A stretch of 33,434 bases of DNA from Streptomyces sp. SID3212 (lineage in GTDB: Bacteria > Actinomycetota > Actinomycetes > Streptomycetales > Streptomycetaceae), in NCBI RefSeq assembly GCF_009865405.1, contig NZ_WWJY01000512.1:1-33434 (forward strand), read 5' to 3'. Shown here piece after piece: positions 1-9,330 of the stretch. Under the pieces are notes generated by a model. It saw only the letters and a list, made by a program, of their open reading frames with translations, was not told where the DNA came from and ran no database searches. Every line of letters begins with the position of its first letter. The first letter of the stretch is position 1. A program made the position numbers and the translations under genes.

Positions 1-15
1 GGTGCGGGTCAAGGA

Positions 16-40
16 TGTCCTCAAACGCCGGACGGGCTGG
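16..40 (-). repeat. Dispersed Streptomyces repeat, copy 1
   Basis: This is an inverted copy of a roughly 25-bp element whose core on the minus strand reads CCCGTCCGGCG followed by TTTGAGGACA. Two direct copies lie at 236-260 and 302-326. Elements of this type recur in intergenic regions of many Streptomyces genomes; that statement is from memory. Confidence 0.7.
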
Positions 41-70
41 ATTTGTCTTGACGCGGGCCTGGAAGGGGGA

Positions 71-186
71 CGGGCAGGGGTCGTGTCCGGAACGTAAAGC
101 GTGTTTTGTGTCGCGTGACTACCGTGAATGTTCGGAGGTCCTGAACGCGACGTAAAACATGCAGTGCAGGACACGGCCCCTGCCCG
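71..186. repeat. Long imperfect inverted repeat downstream of rlmB
   Basis: The left arm (71-115) and right arm (146-186) are imperfect reverse complements around a 30-nt loop. The best-matched parts are GGGCAGGGG and CGTGTCC at the base and GTCGCG next to the loop. It lies downstream of the leftward rlmB and could end that transcript or one entering from outside the window. No gene is evident in 1-361. Confidence 0.5.
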
Positions 187-235
187 GCCCCCGGCAACAA
201 CCCGCGGATAAAGGCCGGGCCGCAGCGGGCACCAT

Positions 236-260
236 CAAGCCCGTCCGGCGATTGAGGACA
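236..260 (+). repeat. Dispersed Streptomyces repeat, copy 2
   Basis: This is a direct copy with core CCCGTCCGGCGATTGAGGAC. It differs from copy 3 (302-326) at one base and from copy 1 (16-40, opposite orientation) at the base after GGCG. Confidence 0.75.
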
Positions 261-301
261 ATCAGTAAGCCGCGCCCCGGCACCGGGCAGACGCCACAAA
301 C

Positions 302-326
302 CAAGCCAGTCCGGCGATTGAGGACA
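302..326 (+). repeat. Dispersed Streptomyces repeat, copy 3
   Basis: This is a direct copy with core CCAGTCCGGCGATTGAGGAC, located 66 bp after copy 2 and 36 bp beyond the rlmB stop codon. All three copies sit in the non-coding DNA downstream of rlmB. Confidence 0.75.
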
Positions 327-361
327 AAAGCAGGGCCGCCAGGCCGGTCACCCGCACGCGG

Positions 362-1318
362 TCACCGCGACGCCCTGCGGCGCGACGCCTCGTACAGGAC
401 CACCCCCGCCGCCACCCCCGCGTTCAAGGACTCCGCGCCCCCCGGCATCGGGATCCGGACACGGAAGTCGCATGTTTCGCCGACCAGGCGGGACAGGCCC
501 TTGCCCTCGCTGCCCACCACGATGACCACGGGGCCCCCGAGCGCCGCGAGGTCGCCCACCTCCGCCTCGCCGTCCGCCGCCAGGCCCACGATCGTGAGGC
601 CCGCCTTGCGGTACGCCTCCAGGGTGCGGGTCAGGTTCGTGCAGCGAGCGACCGGCGTGCGGGCCGCCGCGCCCGCCGAGGACTTCCAGGCGCCCGCCGT
701 CATCCCGGCGGCGCGCCGCTCCGGTACGACCACGCCGTGCCCGCCGAACGCCGAGACGGAGCGGACGACCGCGCCCAGGTTCCGCGGGTCGGTGACGCCG
801 TCGAGGGCCACGATCAGCGGGTCCTCGTGGTCGTCGAAGGCGGCGGTCGCGAGGTCGTCCGGGTGCGCGTACTCGTACGGCGGGACCTGGAGCACCATGC
901 CCTGGTGGTTCAGGCCGTTCGTCATCCGGTCCAGCTCCGGCTTGGGCGCCTCCATGAGGTGGATGCCCCCGCGGTCCGCCGCGAGCTGGAGCGCGTCCCG
1001 GACGCGCTCGTCGTTGTCGATGAACTGCTGGACGTACAGCATCGACGCCGGCACCCCGTCGCGCAGCGCCTCGAAGACCGGGTTGCGGCCGACGACCATC
1101 TCGCTCGTGCCCTTGCCGCCCCGGCGGGCGACCTGGCGGCGCGCGGTCAGCTTGGCCTTGGCGTTGGCGCCGCGGTTCTGGACATGGCCCTTGCGTGCGG
1201 ACGCGGGCGGCGTCGGTCCCTTGCCTTCCAGGCTGCGGCGTCGCTTGCCACCGCTGCCGACCTGCGCGCCCTTCTTGTTGGACGTGCGGCGGTTCCTGCG
1301 CTGGCTGTTCCCGGCCAT
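362..1318 (-). CDS. rlmB: 23S rRNA (guanosine-2'-O-)-methyltransferase RlmB, SpoU family
   Basis: This 318-aa SpoU/TrmH-type (SPOUT) methyltransferase is predicted to transfer a methyl group from S-adenosylmethionine to the 2'-hydroxyl of a guanosine in 23S rRNA (G2251 in E. coli RlmB). The first 70 or so residues are a Lys/Arg-rich tail typical of actinobacterial members and probably RNA-binding. A substrate-binding domain follows (from about [12 protein letters not shown]). All three SpoU motifs are visible: [23 protein letters not shown], and [17 protein letters not shown] near the C-terminus. The ATG at 1318 is the natural start because it opens the basic tail. It lies downstream of cysS on the same strand, but a strong hairpin at 1427-1459 separates them. 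Its leader carries short direct repeats (12-bp and 9-bp units around 1346-1400). The SpoU assignment is very secure; the exact target nucleotide is inferred from orthology. Confidence 0.95.
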   Translation of the reverse strand: MAGNSQRRNRRTSNKKGAQVGSGGKRRRSLEGKGPTPPASARKGHVQNRGANAKAKLTARRQVARRGGKGTSEMVVGRNPVFEALRDGVPASMLYVQQFIDNDERVRDALQLAADRGGIHLMEAPKPELDRMTNGLNHQGMVLQVPPYEYAHPDDLATAAFDDHEDPLIVALDGVTDPRNLGAVVRSVSAFGGHGVVVPERRAAGMTAGAWKSSAGAAARTPVARCTNLTRTLEAYRKAGLTIVGLAADGEAEVGDLAALGGPVVIVVGSEGKGLSRLVGETCDFRVRIPMPGGAESLNAGVAAGVVLYEASRRRASR

Positions 1319-1426
1319 GACCTACCTGTTTCGTTGCTTTCAGAGGTGCTCTGCGTCGTGCTCTGCGTCGTGCTTCGGACGGCGTACGCGGCGTACGCGG
1401 CATTCATATCTGTAACAGGGTACGTA

Positions 1427-1459
1427 AGTGTGCCGCCCGGTCGTCCCGGGCGGCACACT
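1427..1459 (-). terminator. Terminator hairpin after cysS
   Basis: A perfect 14-bp stem (1427-1440 with 1446-1459) has a 5-nt loop and lies between the cysS stop and the rlmB start. It is GC-rich and lacks a long U tract, as is usual for Streptomyces terminators. Confidence 0.85.
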
Positions 1460-1482
1460 CATGGCCCTCGTGGGGACGGGGT

Positions 1483-2886
<1,404 letters not shown>

Positions 2887-2915
2887 GCGACAAGGGTAGT
2901 GCGCCTGGGGTAGTG

Positions 2916-2940
2916 CCCCGCGACCCTTTGGGCCGCGGGG
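2916..2940 (-). terminator. Hairpin after the PPOX gene, upstream of cysS
   Basis: The stem CCCCGCG/CGCGGGG is stacked on a CCC/GGG stem with a TTT loop and one A-C mismatch. It lies between the PPOX gene (stop at 3036) and cysS (start at 2886) and probably ends the PPOX transcript. Confidence 0.6.
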
Positions 2941-3035
2941 TCACCGAAGCGTGACAATCCCGCGCGGCGGGCGGGCGCCGGGCGGGCGGCGACGCGGGTG
3001 TCGGTCGACCGCCGGCCGAGCGCCGACCGGGCCGG

Positions 3036-3440
3036 TCAGATGCCGCCGACGACCTTGCGGGGCGTGACCCGTACGACCACACGCGGGGCGTCGAGGTGCG
3101 CGTTCGGGTTCTGCTCCCCGTACGGCTTGCCCGTGTACTTCACCGACAACTCGTCGATCAGCTCCTGGCCGCCCTCCTCGGTGAGGGTCGAGGTCCCGCG
3201 GATCTCCGCGTAGCTGTACGGCGCGTCGGCCGGGTGCACCAGGACGGTGACACGCGGGTCGCGACGCAGGTTCAGCTCCTTGCGGCGGCCCAGCGTGGTC
3301 GATATCAGGATGTCGTCGCCGTCGCGCTTCACCCAGACCGGGGACACCTGGGGGCTGCCGTCGGGCTGGATGGTGGCGATGCTGACGAAGACGTTTCCGT
3401 CGAGGACCTTCTTGAGCGCGTCCGAGAGTGTCGCTGACAT
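3036..3440 (-). CDS. PPOX-class (split beta-barrel) F420/FMN-dependent oxidoreductase
   Basis: This 134-aa protein has the pyridoxamine 5'-phosphate oxidase-like split-barrel fold. The N-terminal pattern FVSIATIQPDGSPQVSPVWV, then a strand around DDILISTT, and LGRRKELNLRRDPRVTVLV, which would contact the cofactor phosphate, are typical of actinobacterial PPOX proteins that often use F420 rather than FMN. The ATG at 3440 was chosen because AGGAGG lies about 12 nt upstream and the protein then begins directly with the conserved MSATLSDALKKVL. Genes on both sides are housekeeping and on the same strand, but the spacing (131 bp to ispF) suggests an independent unit. The substrate cannot be predicted and a haem- or flavin-binding role is also possible. 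Confidence 0.85.
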   Translation of the reverse strand: MSATLSDALKKVLDGNVFVSIATIQPDGSPQVSPVWVKRDGDDILISTTLGRRKELNLRRDPRVTVLVHPADAPYSYAEIRGTSTLTEEGGQELIDELSVKYTGKPYGEQNPNAHLDAPRVVVRVTPRKVVGGI

Positions 3441-3571
3441 GGCGGGGGAGCCTCCTGTTGAACCTGTTGAGTACGTGACCGGTGCTGGTGAGCATGTTGC
3501 CGCTGACGGGCGGAGCATGTCGACGATCCCTCAACTCCGGGAAGCGCGGGCGTATTTCGGGACCGCCGCGA

Positions 3572-4087
3572 TCAGGCCGTACGGACCACCAGCGCCGTCG
3601 CGATCGCCGCCAGGCCCTCGCCCCGGCCGGTGAAACCGAGCCCGTCGGACGTCGCCGCGGAGACCGACACGGGCGCGCCCACCGCCGCCGAGAGGACCTT
3701 CTGCGCCTCTTCCCTGCGCTTGCCGATCTTCGGCCGCAACCCGACGACCTGGACGGCGACGTTCCCGATCGCGAATCCCTCCGCGCGGACGATCCTGGCG
3801 GCCTCCGTGAGAAGCGTGACGCCCGGCGCCCCTGACCACTCGGGGCGTCCGGTGCCGAAGTGCGCGCCGAGGTCGCCGAGGCCTGCCGCGGAGAACAGCG
3901 CGTTGCAGGCCGCGTGGGCGACCACGTCGGCGTCGGAGTGGCCGGCGAGTCCGGGCCCCTCGTTCTCCCAGAGCAGGCCCGCGCACCACAGCTCCCGGCC
4001 CTCCTCGAAGGCGTGGATGTCCGTCCCGATGCCGACCTGCGGCAGGAGCGGGGGCAGAAGCGGGGGTACGGGTACGTCAGAAGCCAT
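3572..4087 (-). CDS. ispF: 2-C-methyl-D-erythritol 2,4-cyclodiphosphate synthase
   Basis: IspF catalyses the fifth step of the non-mevalonate (MEP) isoprenoid pathway. It cyclises CDP-methylerythritol 2-phosphate to the cyclodiphosphate with release of CMP, and works as a metal-dependent trimer. At 171 aa it is slightly longer than the usual 155-160 aa because of a proline-rich N-terminal extension. Metal ligands are visible in GTDIHAF (D23, H25) and AGHSDADV (H50). The signature near the C-terminus reads [13 protein letters not shown]. The start ATG at 4087 lies 11 bp inside the end of ispD, so the two are translationally coupled and cotranscribed. The order ispD-ispF is conserved in actinomycetes. 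Confidence 0.96.
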   Translation of the reverse strand: MASDVPVPPLLPPLLPQVGIGTDIHAFEEGRELWCAGLLWENEGPGLAGHSDADVVAHAACNALFSAAGLGDLGAHFGTGRPEWSGAPGVTLLTEAARIVRAEGFAIGNVAVQVVGLRPKIGKRREEAQKVLSAAVGAPVSVSAATSDGLGFTGRGEGLAAIATALVVRTA

Positions 4088-4823
4088 CGTTGGCCCTCCT
4101 CCGGGCGAGAACCGCCTCGGCCAGCACCAGGTCCAACGGCCTGGTCACCTTGAACGCCTCCTCGTGGCCGGGGACGACCACCACGGGCGTGCCGAGCCGC
4201 TCGACCATACCGGCGCAGTCCGTCGCGCCCTCACCCACCGCCGCCACCGTGTGGTGCGCGCGCTCCAGCGTGGCGCGATCGAAGCCCTGCGGGGTCTGTA
4301 CGGCGCGCAGGGTGGCCCGCTCGGGTGTGGCGACGACCGGCTCCGGCTCGCCCTTCTCGCGCGGCTCGACCTGCTTGACGGTGTCGGCGAGGGGTAGCGC
4401 GGGCACCACGGCCGGCGCGCCGTCCCGTACGGCCTCGATGACGGCGTCCACGGTGTCGACGGGCACCAGCGGGCGGGCCGCGTCGTGGACGAGGACGGTC
4501 GTGATGCCCGGCGGCAGGGCGTCGAGTCCCAGCCGTACGGACTCCTGGCGGGTCTCGCCGCCCGGCACCACGAGGTAGTCGGTACGGGCGGGCAGCGCGT
4601 GCTCGTCCAGGAGGTGCTTGACCCCGGCGGCGCCGTCCGGCGGGGCGACCACGACCACGAGCGAGACCGCCCGGGAGGCGGCCATCGCGCGGACGGCGTG
4701 GATCAGGATGGGCGTGCCGCCCAGCGTGCGGAGCGCCTTGGGGGCGCCGGGGCCGAGCCGCACGCCCCGGCCTGCCGCTGGGATGACCGCGGCGGTGCGG
4801 TGGGGGCTGGCTTCGTCTGACAT
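4077..4823 (-). CDS. ispD: 2-C-methyl-D-erythritol 4-phosphate cytidylyltransferase
   Basis: IspD transfers CMP from CTP to methylerythritol 4-phosphate, the third step of the MEP pathway that supplies all isoprenoids in Streptomyces. The 248-aa protein has the nucleotidyltransferase loop [14 protein letters not shown] near residue 11 followed by PKAL. It also has [11 protein letters not shown] in the middle, and the CTP/MEP-binding segment RAVQTPQGF then TDCAGMVE. In many family members the last motif reads TDDA/TDEA, so Cys here is a mild variation. The ATG at 4823 gives the canonical N-terminus; the frame stays open upstream but that stretch is not protein-like. The gene overlaps ispF by 11 bp. 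It lies downstream of carD on the same strand after a 344-bp gap. Confidence 0.96.
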   Translation of the reverse strand: MSDEASPHRTAAVIPAAGRGVRLGPGAPKALRTLGGTPILIHAVRAMAASRAVSLVVVVAPPDGAAGVKHLLDEHALPARTDYLVVPGGETRQESVRLGLDALPPGITTVLVHDAARPLVPVDTVDAVIEAVRDGAPAVVPALPLADTVKQVEPREKGEPEPVVATPERATLRAVQTPQGFDRATLERAHHTVAAVGEGATDCAGMVERLGTPVVVVPGHEEAFKVTRPLDLVLAEAVLARRRANDGF

Positions 4824-5167
4824 CGGTTGCACTCCGGCAGGTTTGTGTCCGCGGCCGACATGGGTATGGCCAGAGCGTGCCGGGCGCGACGCCTTGACCG
4901 GCCCCTTCCGTGACACGGTCGAGGCGAGCCGCACCCGGTGCGTGGGTGTACGACCCCACGCGTGGGTGGGCAGGCGCGCGCCAGGACAGGTGCGGGTGTA
5001 CGGGGGATGAGTTACCCGGGTGTCGGCCGGGATGCGGGTGTACGGACATGCCGCAGCGCCCGGCGACGCAGCTTCTCCATCAGAGCTGGTCAGCGGGCAC
5101 CACGGCATTCACTGCTGTTGAGCACGTTGCGGCTGAGCACGTTGTGGTGGAACAGGAGCCGCACGTT
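4824..5167. other. carD-ispD intergenic region with short direct repeats
   Basis: No gene is seen in these 344 bp. GTGTACG-containing units recur: GCGTGGGTGTACG near 4938, and GCGGGTGTACGG near 4990 and near 5033. GAGCACGTTG occurs twice around 5117-5142. The region probably holds the ispDF promoter and the end of the carD transcript. Confidence 0.4.
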
Positions 5168-5650
5168 TCAGGACGCGAGTACCTCGTCGAGCAGAGCCTC
5201 GGCCTTGTCTTCGTTCGTGTTCTCCGCGAGAGCGAGCTCGCTCACGAGAATCTGCCGCGCCTTGGCGAGCATGCGCTTCTCACCTGCGGAGAGTCCGCGC
5301 TCGCGCTCCCGGCGCCACAGGTCGCGTACGACCTCGGCGACCTTGATCACATCACCGGAGGCGAGCTTCTCGAGATTTGCCTTGTAACGACGGGACCAGT
5401 TCGTGGGCTCTTCCGCGTACGGCGCTCTGAGCACCTCGAAGACCCGGTCCAGTCCTTCCTGACCGACCACGTCACGCACGCCGACGAACTCCGCATTGTC
5501 CGCCGGGACACGTACCGTCAAGTCGCCCTGGGCGACCTTGAGCACCAAGTAGGTCTTGTCCACGCCTTTGATCTGGCGAGTTTCGATGGCCTCGATCAGC
5601 GCGGCCCCGTGATGGGGATAGACCACGGTGTCGCCTACCTTGAACGTCAT
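5168..5650 (-). CDS. carD: CarD family RNA-polymerase-binding transcriptional regulator
   Basis: CarD binds the RNA polymerase beta subunit and stabilises open complexes, especially at rRNA promoters. The 160-aa protein has the beta-rich RNAP-interaction domain at about residues 1-60 ([13 protein letters not shown] start) and a helical DNA-binding domain in the remainder. The conserved Trp that wedges into the upstream fork of the transcription bubble is W85 (in [13 protein letters not shown]), aligning with W85 of the Mycobacterium protein. The ATG at 5650 is preceded by GGAAGGGG. A TTATCCTGGATAG stretch about 35-45 bp upstream on the minus strand may contain the -10 element. In actinomycetes carD is characteristically followed by ispD, as here. 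Confidence 0.96.
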   Translation of the reverse strand: MTFKVGDTVVYPHHGAALIEAIETRQIKGVDKTYLVLKVAQGDLTVRVPADNAEFVGVRDVVGQEGLDRVFEVLRAPYAEEPTNWSRRYKANLEKLASGDVIKVAEVVRDLWRRERERGLSAGEKRMLAKARQILVSELALAENTNEDKAEALLDEVLAS

Positions 5651-6318
5651 GTGACAGGTACCCCTTCCGTGGCTATCCAGGATAACACGAGAATGGCTCC
5701 TTCTGAATGGTGTTTTCGCAGGTCAGGGCGCATCTCGGGGCTTGACAACAGCGCCAGGGACGTGCTGCGGACGGCTTCCGGAACCGGGTATTCGCAGGTC
5801 GGAGGCGCTGCGCGGGCGTACGGAAACGCGCCCGTTACCGACCGCGCGACACCCCCCAGCGGGTACTAACGTCCCGATTTGCCGGATTCAGGACGGTGAA
5901 CTTCCGGTACTCCGTTCGGCTGCCGATCACCTGTGCGGCGGATTCTGAATTTGATCACCCCGGTTCCGGGACGATATTCCGGAGAATGTGCGGCGGCGCG
6001 GCCTGAATTGATCACCGGCGTTATGTGAACAGCGCGGAAACCATGTGATCAGCGAGGGGAAGCGAGGGGAACAGAGCGTCATGGACACGCCGATCGAATG
6101 CGGGCGCGGGGAGCCGTCCCGTACCGGCGGAGGAGCCGTTCCCGTACCGGAGGAGGGGCCGTTCCCGTAGCGGCGGAGGGAGCTGTCCCCGTACCGGTGC
6201 CCCCAGGAGGCGGGTCGGGTGCGGGGCGGTGTCGGCGCCTCGGTAACCTAAGCGCGCTGATACACCTTGAGCCGTCCTCGCCCCTCCGTCCCAACACGTC
6301 CTAGGAGTTGCCGCCGCC
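5651..6318. other. Intergenic region between divergent carD and lipoprotein genes
   Basis: No gene is supported in these 668 bp. The carD promoter should be at the left end and the lipoprotein promoter at the right end. GATCAC occurs at 5925, 5953 and 6010, with a related GATCAG at 6047. The second and third copies sit in similar contexts (GCGGCGG before, CTGAATTTGATCACC or CTGAATTGATCACC around). A GC-rich tandem repeat fills 6111-6199. Confidence 0.5.
6111..6199 (+). repeat. Tandem repeat of about 22-24 bp, four units
   Basis: The units begin at about 6111, 6133, 6157 and 6180 and share GAGCCGTTCCCGTACCGG followed by GGAGG, with point differences. The array lies 120-210 bp upstream of the lipoprotein start. 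The unit length varies (22, 24, 23, 20), so it is not a coding repeat. Confidence 0.7.
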
Positions 6319-7008
6319 GTGAGCCGCAGCCTTCGACGCGGCACGTTCGCCGCTTCCGCCCTCGTGTTGTCGCTTGCCTCGCTCACCGCGTGTGGCGCGG
6401 GCAACAACGCCCAGACGCTCGGCATCAAGCCGGACAGCGCCGCCACCTCCATCGGTGACATCACCATCCAGGCCGCCACCCTGGTCACCCAGCCCCAGCT
6501 CGACGCGACGGGCCCGGCGGTCGTGACCGGCACGGTCTTCAACAACGGCCGCACCGCGCAGACCCTCGACTCCATCACGCTGCCGGGCACCGGCGCGACG
6601 GTGAAGCTCTCCCCCGCCAAGGGCAAGGGCCCGGTCACCGTGCCGCCCAACGGCGGCTGGGTACGGCTCGGGGGCGAGGGCAACGCCTCCGCGGTGATCG
6701 AGGACGGCCGCGAGGCCGCCAAGGACGGGAACGCCCAGCCGGTCGTCTTCTCGTTCAGCGACACCGGTGACGTGGGCCTGCGTGCCCTCGTCGTCCCCGC
6801 GAAGAGCTTCTTCGAGGGCGTCGGCCCGAGCACGCAGCCGTCCCCGAGCGCCTCGGCGTCGGCATCGGAGTCGTCGGCCGCCGACGCGTCCGAATCCCCG
6901 TCCGGTACGGAGTCGGGCTCCGCCTCGGAGTCCGGTCAGCCGGAGTCGGGGCAGCCTGAGTCGGGGCAGCCGTCGGACTCGGCGTCCGCGTCCAGCTCGG
7001 CCGGCTGA
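6319..7008 (+). CDS. Secreted lipoprotein (DUF461-like) with Ser-rich C-terminal tail
   Basis: This 229-aa protein starts with a lipoprotein signal peptide: positive residues RSLRR, a hydrophobic stretch, and the lipobox LTAC with the lipidated cysteine at residue 25. The mature protein would be anchored to the outer face of the membrane. The middle (about 40-165) is beta-rich and resembles DUF461/PCu(A)C-like Ig-fold proteins, though a His/Met copper site is not evident. The last 55 or so residues are low-complexity Ser/Ala/Glu/Gly/Pro with three GQPES-like repeats, probably a flexible linker in the cell wall. The start is GTG at 6319 with AGGAG at 6302, a rather long spacing. It converges on phoP, and a shared hairpin at 7036-7072 separates them. 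The location beside phoP is conserved in Streptomyces, but no phosphate role is shown by the sequence. Confidence 0.85.
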   Translation: MSRSLRRGTFAASALVLSLASLTACGAGNNAQTLGIKPDSAATSIGDITIQAATLVTQPQLDATGPAVVTGTVFNNGRTAQTLDSITLPGTGATVKLSPAKGKGPVTVPPNGGWVRLGGEGNASAVIEDGREAAKDGNAQPVVFSFSDTGDVGLRALVVPAKSFFEGVGPSTQPSPSASASASESSAADASESPSGTESGSASESGQPESGQPESGQPSDSASASSSAG

Positions 7009-7035
7009 CGGCACCTCCCGTACCCCCGTACACAG

Positions 7036-7072
7036 CTGTGGCGCTCCACCCGGGCAGGGTGGGGCGCCACAG
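7036..7072. terminator. Bidirectional terminator between lipoprotein and phoP
   Basis: A 16-bp stem (7036-7051 with 7057-7072), containing one T-G wobble and a GGGCA loop, lies between the convergent genes. It should work for both transcripts. Confidence 0.85.
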
Positions 7073-7110
7073 TTCACCGTGGACGGCTGGGCCTCGCGAC
7101 CCGGGCCGGT

Positions 7111-7791
7111 CTACGGCTCGAACTTATAGCCGAGGCCGCGGACCGTCACCAGGTATCTGGGCGCGCCCGGGTCCGGCTCGATCTTGGCGCGCAGGCGCTT
7201 GACGTGCACGTCGAGGGTCTTGGTGTCCCCCACGTAGTCCGCTCCCCAGACGCGGTCGATCAGCTGCATCCGGGTCAGGACCCGGCCCGCGTTGCGCAGG
7301 AGCATCTCCAGCAGGTCGAACTCCTTGAGCGGGAGGTCGACCTTGCCGCCGGAGACGGTGACGACGTGGCGGTCCACGTCCATCCGGACCGGGCCGGCCT
7401 CCAGGGCCGCCGGCGTGACCTCCTCCGGCTCTCCCCTGCGGCGCAGCACCGCGCGGATGCGGGCCACCAGCTCCCGCGAGGAGAAGGGCTTGGTCACGTA
7501 GTCGTCGGCCCCTATTTCCAGGCCGACGACCTTGTCGATCTCGCTGTCCTTGGCGGTGACCATGATCACCGGGACGTTGGACCTGCCGCGCAGCTGGCGG
7601 CAGACCTCGGTGCCCGGCAGGCCGGGCAGCATCAGGTCGAGGAGGACGAGGTCGGCGCCGTTGCGTTCGAACTCGTCGAGCCCCGCGGGCCCGGTGGTCG
7701 CGATCGCGACCTCGAAGCCTTCCTTGCGGAGCATGTAGGAAAGGGCGTCGCTGAAGGATTCCTCATCCTCGACGACGAGCACTCGGGTCAC
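7111..7791 (-). CDS. phoP: Phosphate-regulon response regulator PhoP (OmpR family)
   Basis: PhoP is the DNA-binding output of the phosphate-starvation system and also represses antibiotic and nitrogen genes in Streptomyces. The 226-aa protein has a receiver domain (about 1-120) with acidic pocket E8/D9, phosphoacceptor D52 (in LLDLMLPG), T79 (in VTAKD) and K101 (in TKPF). It ends in a winged-helix OmpR/PhoB DNA-binding domain with WGADYVGDTKTLDVHVKRLRAK in its recognition half, split here by no gaps. The ATG at 7791 overlaps the phoR stop by 4 bp (ATGA), so phoR-phoP is one coupled operon transcribed leftward from the PHO box at 9137-9169. Identity rests on the paired kinase, the divergent phoU and the neighbourhood. 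Confidence 0.95.
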   Translation of the reverse strand: MTRVLVVEDEESFSDALSYMLRKEGFEVAIATTGPAGLDEFERNGADLVLLDLMLPGLPGTEVCRQLRGRSNVPVIMVTAKDSEIDKVVGLEIGADDYVTKPFSSRELVARIRAVLRRRGEPEEVTPAALEAGPVRMDVDRHVVTVSGGKVDLPLKEFDLLEMLLRNAGRVLTRMQLIDRVWGADYVGDTKTLDVHVKRLRAKIEPDPGAPRYLVTVRGLGYKFEP

Positions 7792-9062
7792 GGAAGGACC
7801 TCCGGGGCAGGAATCACGGTGGGTGAATCAAGGGCGAGACTGGAGTCGGTGTCGGTGTCGTAGGGGGCCTGGTCGTCATCGTCGTCCGTGGCGGGTTTTC
7901 TGTGGTCCCGTACGGTGCCCGCCTCGGGCAGCCTCAGGGTGAAGGTGGAGCCCTGACCCTCGGAGCTCCACACCGTGACCTCTCCGCCGTGCGAGGCGGC
8001 CACATGTTTGACGATGGCGAGGCCGAGCCCCGTACCACCGGTGGCGCGGGAGCGTGCCGGGTCGACGCGGTAGAACCGCTCGAAGACCCGCTCGCGATCC
8101 TTCTCGGAGATGCCTATGCCCTGGTCGGTCACGGCTATCTCGATCAGGTCCCCGCCGGGAGCGCTCACCCTCTGCGCGGCGATGCCGACGCGGGTGCGGG
8201 CCGGGGAGTAGTTGACGGCGTTCTCGACGAGATTGCCCAGGGCCGCGGCGAGCTGGCCGCGATTGCCCCATACGTGCAGATCGACAGTACCTCCTGCGGC
8301 CATGGTGATCTGCTTCGTGGACGCCGCGTGCCGGGACCGGTCGATGGCCTCGGCGACGAGTTCGTCCACCCGTACCGGCTCGGCGTCCTCCAGCGGGTCG
8401 TCGTTCTGCACCCGGGAGAGGTCGATGAGTTCCTGTACGAGATTGGTGAGCCGGGTCGCCTCGATCTGCATCCGCCCGGCGAAGCGGGTGACCGCCTCGG
8501 GGTCGTCCGAAGCGTCCATGACAGCCTCGGAGAGCAGGGAGAGCGCGCCCGTCGGGGTCTTCAGCTCGTGGCTGACGTTGGCGACGAAGTCGCGCCGTAC
8601 CGCTTCGATACGGCGGGCCTCCGTGAGGTCCTCGACCAGGAGCAGCACCAGCCGGGAGCCGAGCGGGGCCACCCGGGCGGAGACCGCGAGTGCCTCGCCC
8701 CGGCCCGTACCGCGCCGGGGGAGGTCCAGCTCCACCTGCCGTATCTCGCCGTCCCTGCGGGTGTCCCTGGCCATGTGGAGCATCGGCTCGACCGCGAGCT
8801 TGCCGCCCCTGACCAGGCCCAGCGCGTAGGCGGCCGAGCTGGCCTTGACCACGGAGTCGCTCTCGTCGAGGACCACCGCGGAGGAGCGGAGCACGGACAG
8901 GACCGTGTCGACCCCGGGGGGCAGGACGGCGTCCGTGTGCAGCGAGGTGCGGGTGGGTCTGGCCTGGTCGCGTTCGCTCCAGCGAAACGCCAGCATGGCG
9001 ATCACGCCGGTGCACACCCCGGCGATCGCTGCCAATGCGGCGACTGCCGCGTTCACGTCCAT
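7788..9062 (-). CDS. phoR: Phosphate sensor histidine kinase PhoR
   Basis: PhoR senses phosphate limitation and phosphorylates PhoP. The 424-aa protein has one N-terminal membrane segment (about residues 5-26) and no large extracellular domain. A PAS-like region (about 50-145) follows. The HisKA helix pair has the phosphoacceptor H165 (in VSHELKTP), and the HATPase domain has the N box NLVENAVNYS, the DQGIGI box and GTGLGLAI. The C-terminal tail is acidic (an Asp run) and unstructured. The ATG at 9062 was chosen because it places the membrane helix at the very N-terminus; the frame remains open further upstream but would read through the PHO box. A single short membrane anchor suggests input through other proteins such as PhoU or the phosphate transporter; that is inference. 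Confidence 0.95.
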   Translation of the reverse strand: MDVNAAVAALAAIAGVCTGVIAMLAFRWSERDQARPTRTSLHTDAVLPPGVDTVLSVLRSSAVVLDESDSVVKASSAAYALGLVRGGKLAVEPMLHMARDTRRDGEIRQVELDLPRRGTGRGEALAVSARVAPLGSRLVLLLVEDLTEARRIEAVRRDFVANVSHELKTPTGALSLLSEAVMDASDDPEAVTRFAGRMQIEATRLTNLVQELIDLSRVQNDDPLEDAEPVRVDELVAEAIDRSRHAASTKQITMAAGGTVDLHVWGNRGQLAAALGNLVENAVNYSPARTRVGIAAQRVSAPGGDLIEIAVTDQGIGISEKDRERVFERFYRVDPARSRATGGTGLGLAIVKHVAASHGGEVTVWSSEGQGSTFTLRLPEAGTVRDHRKPATDDDDDQAPYDTDTDSSLALDSPTVIPAPEVLP

Positions 9063-9136
9063 GCGACCCAGGTTATGCGCGGGTACGGACAGACTCCCAG
9101 CACTCGAGGTGTCTCCTCGAACACTCGTCGCCCAGA

Positions 9137-9169
9137 GTTCACTGAGGGGATAGTGCCGGTTCACTTGGG
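9137..9169. promoter_or_regulatory. PHO box (PhoP-binding direct repeats)
   Basis: There are three consecutive 11-nt units: GTTCACTGAGG, GGATAGTGCCG and GTTCACTTGGG. The first and third match the streptomycete PhoP unit GTTCACC plus 4 nt in 6 of 7 positions; the middle is degenerate, as is typical. The box sits between divergent phoR-phoP and phoU, so it probably autoregulates both. Confidence 0.9.
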
Positions 9170-9284
9170 AGGGAGGCGCCGGACGCGTAACGGACAGAAC
9201 GTGGGACCGTGGGGCCCCGGCCCCGGCCCCCCGGCGGCACGTGCGTGAGCCCGTACGAGCCCTGAGAGGCACGTACGGACCCGG

Positions 9285-9314
9285 AGCACGTACAAGCACG
9301 TACAAGCACGTACA
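9285..9314 (+). repeat. Three perfect 10-bp tandem repeats upstream of phoU
   Basis: AGCACGTACA occurs three times back to back, ending 16 bp before the phoU start and followed by the purine-rich ribosome-binding site GAGAGGG. The 10-bp period is one DNA helical turn. A related GGCACGTACGG lies at about 9268. Confidence 0.9.
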
Positions 9315-9330
9315 AGAGAGGGACTACCCC

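Noticed and set aside
159..1415. Long open frame opposite rlmB
   Set aside because: It is a G/C-driven shadow of rlmB, low in complexity (Arg/Pro/Ser) with no domain or ribosome-binding site.
6018..6032. GTTCACA-like sequence (minus strand) as a second PHO box
   Set aside because: It is a single unit without an 11-nt partner, unlike the clear box at 9137-9169.
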